From: Pseudomonadota bacterium
Lineage (GTDB): Bacteria > Pseudomonadota > Alphaproteobacteria > Azospirillales > Azospirillaceae
Assembly (NCBI GenBank): GCA_023416195.1
Contig: JAEZID010000294.1
Location: forward strand, 1-6,043
Direction of reading: 5' to 3'
Length of the DNA stretch: 6,043 bases
Each line of letters starts with the position of its first letter. Positions within the stretch are counted from its first letter, which is position 1. The notes below the pieces were generated by a model, which was not told the DNA's origin, ran no database searches, and worked only from the letters and a program-made list of their open reading frames with translations. The position numbers and the translations under genes are program-made. Positions 1 to 5,667 of this stretch are shown piece by piece.

Positions 1-1011
1 GTTCAGCGCCAGCGTCACCTCCGCCCGCGCGGGCGTGCCGGTGCGCAGGCTGGCATTGCCGGTGGCGCGCGTGTCGCCGAGCTGGCCTTCCAGATTGGTG
101 AAGCTGGCGCCCGCCGCCGATGCCTCCACCGCCGTGCGGACGCTGAAGGGCTGGGCCAGCGCCGGGTTGTTCGTGCCGGCCGCCCGCAACGGCTCCAGCG
201 CGCGGGCGAGGTCGCTGCCCTCCGCGCGCAGGTCGCCCTGGGCGCGCGTGCCGCCGTTTTGGCCGCTATTCTGGTTGCCGGCCGGCTGGCTCGTGACGAT
301 GCCGGCGAAGCGAAGGGTGGCGTCGGTGTCGGCCACCGACAATGCGGCGCGCACCTGCACCGCCGCCCCCTCGACCAGTCGGCTGACGAAGGCCTCCCCG
401 CGCAGCGGAACACCGCGCAGGCGGAAGGAACCCTGCCCCTGGAACGGGCCGGCGAAGCTGCCGGCGACGATGCGGGCGTCCAGATGCTCCAGCGTTTCCG
501 ACCGGCCGTCGCGGGCGTCGCGGTAGAGGATGGTGCCGTTCTGCACCGTCACCTGATCGAAGCTGACCGACGAGGCGATGCCGTCGCCGGACCGCACCGC
601 GCCGTCGGCCGGCGGACGGTCGGCGCCGGACAGGTCCCAGTTGAAGCGGCCATCCGGCAACACCTCGAACACGAAGGTCGGGTCGATCAGGCGGATGCTC
701 TGCACCTGGATGCGGCCGCTCAGCAACGGCCCCAGGGCGACGCGGACGTCCAGCTCCTTCAGCCGCGCCATGTCGGCTTCCGACGCGCCGGGCGCGTTGG
801 CGAGCCGCGCGTCGCGCACCGTCAGCGCCGGGGACGGCAGCAGCGACAGGCCGATGTCGCCCTTCAGATCGACGGCGCGCCCGGTGGCGGCCGACACCCG
901 CTCGGCGATTTCCGCCTTGTAGGCGTTCCAGTCGATGAAGCTCGGCACGACCAGAATCGCGCCGACCAGGACGCCGAGCACCGCCAGACCCGCGATCAGG
1001 AACTTCTTCAC
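1..1011 (-). CDS. AsmA family protein (N-terminal part, truncated by window edge)
   Basis: The 337 visible residues start at a GTG (1011-1009) and stay open to base 1. Residues 5-23 are a hydrophobic helix, read as a signal-anchor in the inner membrane. It is followed by the AsmA-type segment FIDWNAYK (25-32) and TGRAVDLKGDIGLSLLPSP (43-61), then a long beta-rich periplasmic region. AsmA-like proteins are envelope proteins with a repeated beta groove; relatives are implicated in phospholipid transport to the outer membrane and in outer-membrane protein assembly. The GTG is chosen because an in-frame TAA lies at 1038-1036 with no other start codon between, and a purine-rich GGGGAAGG lies about 12 bases upstream. 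The C-terminal part, where family members usually carry the second AsmA domain, is outside the window. Family call is firm; the exact cellular role is not shown by the sequence. Confidence 0.9.
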   Translation of the reverse strand, partial: MKKFLIAGLAVLGVLVGAILVVPSFIDWNAYKAEIAERVSAATGRAVDLKGDIGLSLLPSPALTVRDARLANAPGASEADMARLKELDVRVALGPLLSGRIQVQSIRLIDPTFVFEVLPDGRFNWDLSGADRPPADGAVRSGDGIASSVSFDQVTVQNGTILYRDARDGRSETLEHLDARIVAGSFAGPFQGQGSFRLRGVPLRGEAFVSRLVEGAAVQVRAALSVADTDATLRFAGIVTSQPAGNQNSGQNGGTRAQGDLRAEGSDLARALEPLRAAGTNNPALAQPFSVRTAVEASAAGASFTNLEGQLGDTRATGNASLRTGTPARAEVTLALN

Positions 1012-1068
1012 CGGATGCCCCGCCTTCCCCGAACCTTATTTTTGACCCGACTCTTTTCGACCGCGCCG

Positions 1069-1097
1069 TTTCGGCCCGCCGGCCGTTCCGCTAAGCT
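1069..1097 (+). promoter_or_regulatory. possible sigma-70-type promoter for the DUF4169 gene
   Basis: TAAGCT (1092-1097), within a CTAAGCTACG context, resembles an alphaproteobacterial -10 box. The hexamer 17 bases upstream, TTTCGG (1069-1074), keeps only the first two T's of the -35 consensus. A start near 1104 would give a leader of about 48 bases. Weak evidence. Confidence 0.25.
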
Positions 1098-1151
1098 ACG
1101 CCCCTGAGAAGAAACAAGCAATTTGGGCAATCCAAGGGCGGAGGACCGCGC

Positions 1152-1337
1152 ATGGGCGATATCGTCAACCTGAACCGATTCCGAAAGATGCGCGAGCGCA
1201 AGGAAGGCGAAAAAGTCGCGGAAGAGAACCGGGCACGTTTCGGCCGCACCAAGGCCGAGAAGCTCCGCGACCGGCAGGAACGCGACCGGCAGACCCGTGA
1301 TCTGGACAGCAAGAGGCTCGACGACCCGCCCAAGTAA
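1152..1337 (+). CDS. DUF4169 family small charged protein
   Basis: This is a 61-residue protein starting MGDIVNLNRFRK, the N-terminal signature I recall for DUF4169, followed by FGRTKAEK and a C-terminal DLDSKRLDD. It has about 20 basic and 14 acidic residues and no hydrophobic stretch. It is therefore probably soluble, largely helical, and possibly a partner of nucleic acid or another protein; its function is unknown. The start is well supported: GGAGG at 1140-1144 lies 7 bases before the ATG. It diverges from the AsmA gene and reads toward the DUF2189 gene 151 bases downstream. That gap contains its own AT-rich promoter-like tract, so co-transcription is uncertain. Family members are typically about this length, so the gene looks intact. 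Confidence 0.85.
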   Translation: MGDIVNLNRFRKMRERKEGEKVAEENRARFGRTKAEKLRDRQERDRQTRDLDSKRLDDPPK

Positions 1338-1359
1338 CGGACTACCCCGTTCGGGTTAC

Positions 1360-1443
1360 TCCTTATTTCATTTGCGACAATCGGTGATAAAAACAATTCG
1401 CTATCAGTACAATCTGGCGAGCGCTGCATTCCCTTGCTACACT
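1360..1443 (+). promoter_or_regulatory. AT-rich tract and possible promoter upstream of the DUF2189 gene
   Basis: Bases 1360-1413 are strikingly AT-rich for this sequence, with runs such as TTATTTCATTT and GATAAAAACAATT, as expected of an upstream promoter region. The best -10 candidate is TACACT (1438-1443) in a TTGCTACACT context, with TGGCGA (1415-1420) as a weak -35 at a 17-base spacing. Transcription from about 1450 would give a leader of about 39 bases before the ATG. A second -10-like TACAAT lies at 1408-1413 but has no good -35. Confidence 0.35.
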
Positions 1444-1488
1444 CCTTCCCAAGCGAGGCCGTTCAGGGCAAAGGGAAGGACCGTCATC

Positions 1489-2310
1489 ATGGCCGACATC
1501 TGGTCACACCGCGGGGCAGCCCACTTCCACGATTCGCAGTTCCACAAGACCTCCAGTTTCCTGCCGGCGATCCGCGCGGTGGACCCGGACCGTCCGTGGG
1601 TCTGGCTTGCCGCCGGCTGGCGCGACATGTGCGCCAGCCCGACGATCAGCCTCGCCTATGGCGCGCTCGCGGTGGTGTCGAGCTTCCTGCTGGTCGCCGG
1701 GCTGGCCATGCAGGACATGCAGTATCTGATCCTGCCGATGGCGGCGGGCTTCATGCTGCTGGGGCCGCTGTTCGCGGTCGGCCTCTATGAGGCGAGCCGC
1801 CTGCTGGAGCGCGGCGAGCGCCCGACTCTGGGCAAGGTGATCGGCGCCTATCGCCGCAACGGCATGCAGATCGCCGGGATCGGGCTGGCGCTGATGCTGG
1901 CGATGCTCGCCTGGATCCGGGTGGCGTTCCTGGTCTTCGCGCTGTTCTTCTCGATGGAGCCGCCGGCCTTCGACCAGCTGATCGACCGCATCTTCTTCTC
2001 GGCCCAGACCATCCCGTTCCTGCTGACCGGCACGATCCTGGGCGGGGTGATCGCGACGGCGGTCTTCGCCATCAGCGTGGTGTCGATCCCGATGCTGCTG
2101 GACCGCGAGACCGACGTGTTCACCGCCATGGCGACCAGCGTCGCGGTGGTGCGCGAGAACTGGCGCCCGATGCTGGTCTGGGCCTTCCTGATCGCGCTGT
2201 TCACGGCGGCCGGCATGGTCACCGGCTTCCTGGGGCTCGCCCTGGCGCTGCCGCTGATCGGCCACGCCTCCTGGCACTGCTACCGCGATCTGGTCCAGCC
2301 GGAGCGGTGA
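1489..2310 (+). CDS. DUF2189 domain-containing integral membrane protein
   Basis: This 273-residue protein has a soluble N-terminus of about 50 residues carrying DPDRPWVWLAAGWRDM (32-47), followed by a motif of the type P-x-I-S-L-A-Y-G (51-58); I associate both with DUF2189. Hydrophobic segments lie at about 54-74, 79-101, 127-154 (possibly broken by R144), 174-204 and 228-260, consistent with five or six membrane helices. Between the second and third is a charged loop with the ER-G-ER-P pattern (107-112). The sequence shows no catalytic or transport motif, and the family is a predicted inner-membrane protein of unknown role. The ATG at 1489 is chosen over longer in-frame options because AAGGGAAGGA (1471-1480) sits 8 bases upstream. 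The gene ends 13 bases before a strong terminator hairpin, consistent with it being the last gene of its transcript. Confidence 0.85.
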   Translation: MADIWSHRGAAHFHDSQFHKTSSFLPAIRAVDPDRPWVWLAAGWRDMCASPTISLAYGALAVVSSFLLVAGLAMQDMQYLILPMAAGFMLLGPLFAVGLYEASRLLERGERPTLGKVIGAYRRNGMQIAGIGLALMLAMLAWIRVAFLVFALFFSMEPPAFDQLIDRIFFSAQTIPFLLTGTILGGVIATAVFAISVVSIPMLLDRETDVFTAMATSVAVVRENWRPMLVWAFLIALFTAAGMVTGFLGLALALPLIGHASWHCYRDLVQPER

Positions 2311-2323
2311 GCGGACGCTTTCG

Positions 2324-2363
2324 AAAAGCCCTCCTCCGGGTTCGTCTCCGGGGGAGGGCTTTT
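2324..2363. terminator. bidirectional rho-independent terminator
   Basis: A 16-bp inverted repeat (arms 2324-2339 and 2348-2363, 8-base loop) has AAAA at the outer left and TTTT at the outer right, around a core of GCCCTCC and GGAGGGC. One internal pair (2335/2352) is a U-G wobble in plus-strand RNA. The A and T tracts give a U run after the stem in both directions. It lies between the convergent DUF2189 (ends 2310) and DUF1192 (stop at 2369-2371) genes, so it can serve both. Confidence 0.9.
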
Positions 2364-2368
2364 CCCTG

Positions 2369-2557
2369 TCAGGAGGGCTTCTTGAAGAAGGCTTCGGCGG
2401 CGTTCTTCTGGGCCTCCTTGGCGGATATCGCGGCGCGGGCGCGTTCGATTTCCGCCTCCAGGCCGGCGATGTAGTGCTTCAGCTCCGCCACTCCGAGGGC
2501 GGTCAGATCCTTCGGCGCCGGCTTGGCCTTGCGCGGCTCCAGATCGTCGATGTCCAT
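2369..2557 (-). CDS. DUF1192 family small coiled-coil protein
   Basis: This 62-residue protein starts MDIDDLEPRK, a proline/lysine-rich lead-in. A helix from about residue 20 to 56 follows, with L26, I30, L33, I37 and I44 on a heptad-like spacing and the core motif ELKHYIAGLEAEIERARA (25-42). Length and motif fit DUF1192, a family of about 60-residue proteins of unknown function; a short coiled coil, possibly self-associating or binding a larger partner, is inferred. The start is set by GGAGG (complement of 2566-2570), 8 bases upstream of the ATG. The upstream gap of 84 bases is shared with the divergent quinone oxidoreductase gene. From memory, a DUF1192 gene close to a PIG3-type oxidoreductase recurs in alphaproteobacteria, which would suggest a link; I could not check this. 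Confidence 0.85.
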   Translation of the reverse strand: MDIDDLEPRKAKPAPKDLTALGVAELKHYIAGLEAEIERARAAISAKEAQKNAAEAFFKKPS

Positions 2558-2578
2558 GGGCGTTTCCTCCGGCCATAC

Positions 2579-2607
2579 TTGTCAGCGGTCTTGCGGAATT
2601 CTACCTT
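2579..2607 (+). promoter_or_regulatory. possible promoter for the quinone oxidoreductase gene
   Basis: TTGTCA (2579-2584) matches the -35 consensus at 5 of 6 positions. At a 17-base spacing it is followed by TACCTT (2602-2607), a weak -10 with 3 of 6 matches. It interlocks with the minus-strand promoter: the two -10 boxes overlap at 2602-2603. A start near 2614 would give a leader of about 28 bases containing GGGGGAGGA. Confidence 0.45.
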
Positions 2608-2626
2608 CCGAAGCCGACGGACACAA
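2598..2626 (-). promoter_or_regulatory. probable promoter for the DUF1192 gene
   Basis: On the minus strand, TTGTGT (complement of 2621-2626) and TAGAAT (complement of 2598-2603) are separated by exactly 17 bases. The -10 matches the consensus at 5 of 6 positions and the -35 keeps TTG. The start point would be near 2591, giving a short leader with the GGAGG site inside it. Confidence 0.55.
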
Positions 2627-2641
2627 AGGGGGAGGATCACC

Positions 2642-3649
2642 ATGGGCATCGCCCTGCCGGACAGCATGGCCTGCGTCGAGATCGCCGCACCCGGCGGGCC
2701 GGAGGCGCTGCGCCCCGTGCGGCGCACCGCCCCCATCCCCGGCCCCGGCGAGGTGCTGATCGCCGTCGAGGCGGCCGGCGTGAACCGCCCCGACCTGCTG
2801 CAACGCCAGGGCCGCTACGACCCGCCCCCCGGTGCCTCCGACCTGCCGGGGCTGGAGGTCGCCGGCCGCGTCGTCGCGCTCGGCGAGGGCGTGACGGACT
2901 GGGCCGCCGACGACGCGGTCTGCGCGCTGCTGGCGGGCGGCGGCTACGCCGAATATTGCGTGGCGCCGGCGGTGCAGGTGCTTCCCGTGCCGAAGGGCTT
3001 CGGCATGGTCGAGGCCGCGGCCCTGCCGGAGACCGTCTTCACCGTCTGGACCAACGTGTTCGAGCGCGGCGCGCTGAAGCCCGGCGAGACCCTGCTGGTG
3101 CACGGCGGCTCCAGCGGCATCGGCACGACGGCGATCCAGCTCGCCAAGGCGTTCGGCGCGACGGTCTTCACCACCGCCGGCAACGCCGACAAGTGCCGGG
3201 CCTGCGAGCAACTCGGCGCCGATCGCGCCATCGACTACAAGACCGAGGATTTCGTCGCCGTCATCAAGGAGGCGACCGGCGGGCGCGGCGTCGATGTGGT
3301 GCTGGACATGGTCGGCGGCGATTACGTCGCCCGCGACATCGAGATCATGGCCCCGGACGGGCGCCACGTCTCCATCGCCTTCCTGCAAGGGCCGAAGGTG
3401 TCGCTGAACCTGTTCCCGGTGATGACCAAGCGGCTGACCCTGACCGGCTCGACGCTGCGCGCCCGCCCGGTGGAGGAGAAGGGCCGCATCGCGCGGGCGT
3501 TGCGCGAGAAGGTCTGGCCGCTGCTGGAGGCCGGGAAGGTCAGGCCGGTGATCCACAAGACCTTCCCGCTCGATCAGGCGGACGAGGCGCACCGTCTGAT
3601 GGAATCGAGCGCGCACATCGGCAAGATCGTGTTGACGGTCGCCACGTAG
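2642..3649 (+). CDS. NAD(P)H quinone oxidoreductase, PIG3/MDR family
   Basis: This 335-residue medium-chain dehydrogenase/reductase is predicted to be cytosolic and to reduce quinones or similar electrophiles with NAD(P)H. The GroES-like N-terminal domain contains EAAGVNRPDLLQRQGRY (43-59) and LPGLEVAGRV (68-77). The Rossmann domain carries the nucleotide-binding VHGGSSGIGTTAIQLAK (153-169). The glycine signature is the quinone-oxidoreductase type, and no catalytic or structural zinc ligand cluster is visible, so this is a zinc-independent member. The closest named relative I recognise is the PIG3 (TP53I3) subgroup. A small oddity is DDAVCAL (90-96), where relatives usually have a G-D-x-V turn. 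The ATG has an excellent GGGGGAGGA (2628-2636) upstream; longer in-frame extension into the gap lacks support. Its stop is 3 bases from the stop of the convergent solute-binding protein gene. Physiological substrate cannot be read from sequence. Confidence 0.9.
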   Translation: MGIALPDSMACVEIAAPGGPEALRPVRRTAPIPGPGEVLIAVEAAGVNRPDLLQRQGRYDPPPGASDLPGLEVAGRVVALGEGVTDWAADDAVCALLAGGGYAEYCVAPAVQVLPVPKGFGMVEAAALPETVFTVWTNVFERGALKPGETLLVHGGSSGIGTTAIQLAKAFGATVFTTAGNADKCRACEQLGADRAIDYKTEDFVAVIKEATGGRGVDVVLDMVGGDYVARDIEIMAPDGRHVSIAFLQGPKVSLNLFPVMTKRLTLTGSTLRARPVEEKGRIARALREKVWPLLEAGKVRPVIHKTFPLDQADEAHRLMESSAHIGKIVLTVAT

Positions 3650-3652
3650 GGG

Positions 3653-4633
3653 TTATTGCACCAGCCCGATGTCGCGCAGCACCGTCTCGACGCGCGCCCG
3701 GTCCACCTTGAGGAAGGCGGCGAAGTCGTCCGGCCCCTGGTAGAGGTCCATCCACTGCCGGCTCTTCAGCAGGGTTCCCCAGGCCGGGGACTTCGCCATG
3801 GCCGCGACCGCATCGGTGAGCGCCTGCCGGGCCTCGGGCGTGAGGCCCGGCGGGGCGACGACGCCGCGCCAGTTGGTCAGCTCCAGGTTCACCGCCTGCT
3901 CGCGCAGGGTCGGCACGTCGATGCCCGGGACGCGCTTGGGCGCGGAGACGGCCAGCGCGCGCAGCTTGCCGGCCTGCACCTGGGCCGCGAACTCCCCCCA
4001 GCCCGACACGCCGGCCGTCACATGGTTGCCGAGCAGCGCCGCCATCGCCTCCCCGCCGCCGGAGAAGGGGATGTAGTTCACCCGCCGGGGATCGACCCCG
4101 ATCTCCTTGGCGAGCAGCCCGACCATAATGTGGTCGGTGCCGCCGGCCGACCCGCCGCCCCAGCTGACCGAGCCGGGATCGGTCTTGAACCGCTCCAGCA
4201 GTTCCCTCAGCGACATGATGCCGGATTGGGCGGGGACGACGATGGCCTGATACTCGCCGGTCAGGCGGGCGATGGGCGTCACCTGATCGAGCGACACCGG
4301 CGATTTGTTGGTCTGGATCGCCCCGACCATGACGAGGCCGCCGACCATCAACGCCTTTGGGTTGGCCTTGAAGCCGGTGACGAACTGCGCCAGCCCGACG
4401 GTGCCGCCCGCCCCGGCGATGTTCCGCACCTGGATGTCGCGGGCGATGCCGGCGCCCTGCATCACCTCCTGCATGGCGCGGGCGGTCTGGTCCCAGCCGC
4501 CGCCGGGGGCCGCCGGCGCGATGATCTTCAGATCGGTCATCTGCGCCCGGACCGGCGGCGCCGTTGCCAACCCCACGGCAAACGCCACCGCGGTCCATAA
4601 GAGCGCGAACGGCTTCCGGCTGGCCTGCGGCAT
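3653..4633 (-). CDS. tripartite tricarboxylate transporter substrate-binding protein (Bug/TctC family)
   Basis: This 326-residue periplasmic binding protein has a clear Sec signal peptide: residues 1-7 are basic, 9-24 hydrophobic, and cleavage is likely after A30 (VRA-Q). The mature part carries family hallmarks PGGGWD (43-48), NIAGAGGTVG (71-80) and WGGGSAGGTDH (158-168). These form the ligand pocket and hinge in TctC-like proteins that deliver carboxylates to TctA/TctB. No TctA or TctB gene is visible here, and its neighbours are unrelated, so it is an orphan binding protein at least locally. Such orphans are common in the Bug family, and some act in sensing rather than uptake. The start is supported by GGGAGGG (complement of 4639-4645), 5 bases before the ATG. 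The ligand is unknown; dicarboxylates, tricarboxylates and aromatic acids are all possible. Confidence 0.9.
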   Translation of the reverse strand: MPQASRKPFALLWTAVAFAVGLATAPPVRAQMTDLKIIAPAAPGGGWDQTARAMQEVMQGAGIARDIQVRNIAGAGGTVGLAQFVTGFKANPKALMVGGLVMVGAIQTNKSPVSLDQVTPIARLTGEYQAIVVPAQSGIMSLRELLERFKTDPGSVSWGGGSAGGTDHIMVGLLAKEIGVDPRRVNYIPFSGGGEAMAALLGNHVTAGVSGWGEFAAQVQAGKLRALAVSAPKRVPGIDVPTLREQAVNLELTNWRGVVAPPGLTPEARQALTDAVAAMAKSPAWGTLLKSRQWMDLYQGPDDFAAFLKVDRARVETVLRDIGLVQ

Positions 4634-4693
4634 GAAATCCCTCCCAATCCGTCTTTTTCGTTCTATTCTCGTTTGCGGCGAGCGGCGCGGGCT

Positions 4694-4720
4694 TGCTAAA
4701 GCTTCCCAACAAGGTTAGCA
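4694..4720. repeat. imperfect dyad, possible operator
   Basis: TGCTAA (4694-4699) and TTAGCA (4715-4720) are exact inverted repeats. An inner CTT/AAG pair (4702-4704 and 4711-4713) is almost concentric with them. The 27-bp dyad lies about 60 bases upstream of the solute-binding protein start, where a regulator could bind. LysR or GntR factors often control such genes, but no regulator gene is adjacent, so this is only suggestive. Confidence 0.3.
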
Positions 4721-4727
4721 GAGGATG

Positions 4728-4749
4728 GGCGGCCGGCAACCCGGCCGCC
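4728..4749. repeat. GC-rich hairpin in the divergent intergenic region
   Basis: A perfect 9-bp inverted repeat, GGCGGCCGG and CCGGCCGCC, surrounds a CAAC loop. One more G-U pair is possible at 4727/4750. No T run follows on either strand, so it is not a canonical terminator. It lies between two divergent genes, where an intrinsic terminator for either is not expected; it may insulate or be part of a regulatory site. Confidence 0.6.
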
Positions 4750-4761
4750 TGTCCTAGCACG

Positions 4762-4790
4762 CTTACATCAACCGGTTTCGGCCCTATATG
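4762..4790 (+). promoter_or_regulatory. probable promoter for trcR
   Basis: CTTACA (4762-4767) and TATATG (4785-4790) each match the sigma-70 consensus at 4 of 6 positions and are 17 bases apart. They sit in an otherwise GC-rich context. A start near 4797 would give a leader of roughly 88 bases before the trcR ATG, which is the segment that folds as described separately. Confidence 0.4.
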
Positions 4791-4815
4791 AAGGGCGAAG
4801 TCGGGTGTGTTTATC

Positions 4816-4864
4816 CGGTCAAAGTGAACCGATCACGCAACCCGCAAACGGGTGCGGTCGGGTT
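4816..4864 (+). other. folded 5' leader of trcR with alternative hairpins
   Basis: The main hairpin pairs ACCCG (4840-4844) with CGGGT (4849-4853) across a CAAA loop. It continues with CGC/GCG (4836-4838 and 4854-4856, one bulged A), then, after an internal loop, CCGA/TCGG (4829-4832 and 4858-4861). A smaller alternative hairpin pairs CGGT (4816-4819) with ACCG (4828-4831), reusing bases of the main stem's base, so the two cannot both form fully. The ribosome binding site (4875-4881) starts 14 bases after TCGG and is left unpaired in either fold. A regulatory role is inference; no known riboswitch class is recognised. Confidence 0.35.
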
Positions 4865-4884
4865 GGAGTTGTTCAGGAGGGATG

Positions 4885-5505
4885 ATGGCACTGCCCTTGA
4901 TGCCGAAAGCGACGGCCGTTTGGCTGGTCGAGAACACATCCTTGACCTTCGAGCAGATTGCGGCCTTCTGCGGCATGCATTCCCTGGAGGTCCAGGCCAT
5001 CGCCGATGGCGAGGTGGCGGTCGGCATGGTCGGGCTGGACCCGGTGGCCAACGGTCAGCTGACCAAGGCCGAGATCGAACGGTGCGAGAAGAACCCGGAC
5101 CTGCGCCTGAAGCTGCTGGTCCCCGACCTGCCGCTGCCGGCCGCGCGCTCCAAGGGTCCGCGCTACACCCCGATCACCAAGCGCGGCGACAAGCCCGACG
5201 CGGTGGCCTGGCTGGTGAAGCACCACCCGGAGCTGTCGGAGGCCCAGATCTGCCGCCTGATCGGCACCACCAAGCCGACCATCGCGGCGGTGCGTGACCG
5301 CACCCACTGGAACGCCGCGAACATCAAGCCGCGCAACCCGGTGCTGCTTGGCCTGTGCACCCAGCGCGAGCTGGAAGAGGCCCTGGTTCAGGCCGTCCGC
5401 CGCGGCGGCGTCCCGCTGACCCAGGAGCAGCGCGAGGCCGAGGCCGGCGAGGAAGAAGGCTACGGCGACGAGTCGCCCTATTCGGAGCGGCAAGGGGCGC
5501 GCTGA
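4885..5505 (+). CDS. trcR: DUF1013 family, cell cycle transcriptional regulator TrcR
   Basis: This 206-residue soluble protein matches what I recall of DUF1013, now named TrcR in alphaproteobacterial annotation, a transcriptional regulator tied to the cell cycle. Two helix-turn-helix-like segments are visible, about residues 9-41 and 105-138. They align with each other: WLV at 13-15 and 109-111; LTFEQI and LSEAQI; G30 and G127; D41 and D138. A basic linker (86-104) separates them, and conserved-looking HWNAANIKPRNPVLLGLC (141-158) follows. The C-terminus (181-201) is acidic and likely disordered. Two ATG codons are adjacent (4882, 4885); the second is preferred because AGGAGGG (4875-4881) would be too close to the first. 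The gene appears to be transcribed alone from its own promoter. Family call is strong; function is from family knowledge only. Confidence 0.85.
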   Translation: MALPLMPKATAVWLVENTSLTFEQIAAFCGMHSLEVQAIADGEVAVGMVGLDPVANGQLTKAEIERCEKNPDLRLKLLVPDLPLPAARSKGPRYTPITKRGDKPDAVAWLVKHHPELSEAQICRLIGTTKPTIAAVRDRTHWNAANIKPRNPVLLGLCTQRELEEALVQAVRRGGVPLTQEQREAEAGEEEGYGDESPYSERQGAR

Positions 5506-5542
5506 GCCGCGCCGCCGACACCGCCTCCGAAGCCATCGTCTA

Positions 5543-5643
5543 CCGTCATTCCCGCGCAGCCGGGAATCCAGGGCGGGGAATTTAGGGCCGGTCGAGAACG
5601 CCCCCGAATGGCCCCGGATCCCCCGCTTTCGCGGGGATGACGG
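5543..5643. repeat. 101-bp palindromic (REP/MITE-like) intergenic repeat
   Basis: The ends are exact inverted repeats (CCGTCAT at 5543-5549, ATGACGG at 5637-5643), and inverted similarity of roughly 80% extends inward about 30 bases on each side. Each end also folds on itself: left ATTCCCG (5548-5554) with CGGGAAT (5561-5567), right ATCCCC...GC (5618-5626) with GCGGGGAT (5631-5638). The CGTCATTCCCGCG...CGGGAATCCAG pattern is a familiar dispersed intergenic repeat type in proteobacteria. There is no coding capacity and no visible target-site duplication. It ends 24 bases before the ubiX ATG and follows the trcR stop by 37 bases. Confidence 0.8.
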
Positions 5644-5667
5644 ACGTGCAAGGGGATCTGCTCCCGC

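Noticed and set aside
259..1107. 282-residue plus-strand open frame opposite AsmA
   Set aside because: The minus strand gives a continuous AsmA protein with a membrane anchor. The plus-strand product is low-complexity and has no homology I recognise.
1334..1359. Possible terminator after DUF4169 (GTAAC...GTTAC with inner CCC-GTTC-GGG)
   Set aside because: The outer and inner stems share a base and do not form one continuous helix, and the following T tract is interrupted. It is too weak to call.
1504..2277. 257-residue open frame antisense to the DUF2189 gene
   Set aside because: It is an R/H/Q/D-rich shadow translation with no family resemblance, and the sense strand is a convincing membrane protein.
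2582..3616. 344-residue open frame antisense to the quinone oxidoreductase
   Set aside because: It is composed of low-complexity R/H/D/G/Q-rich sequence typical of the shadow of a GC-biased gene. The opposite strand encodes a full MDR protein with clear motifs.
4788..5297. Possible leader peptide starting MKGEVGCVYPVKV upstream of trcR
   Set aside because: Its ATG lies at the predicted -10 box, has no ribosome binding site, and the frame runs on without a stop into trcR as an out-of-frame shadow.
5543..5643. Palindromic repeat as a CRISPR unit or insertion sequence
   Set aside because: There is only one inverted pair with no regularly spaced direct repeats, no transposase and no target duplication. 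It fits a REP/MITE-like intergenic repeat.
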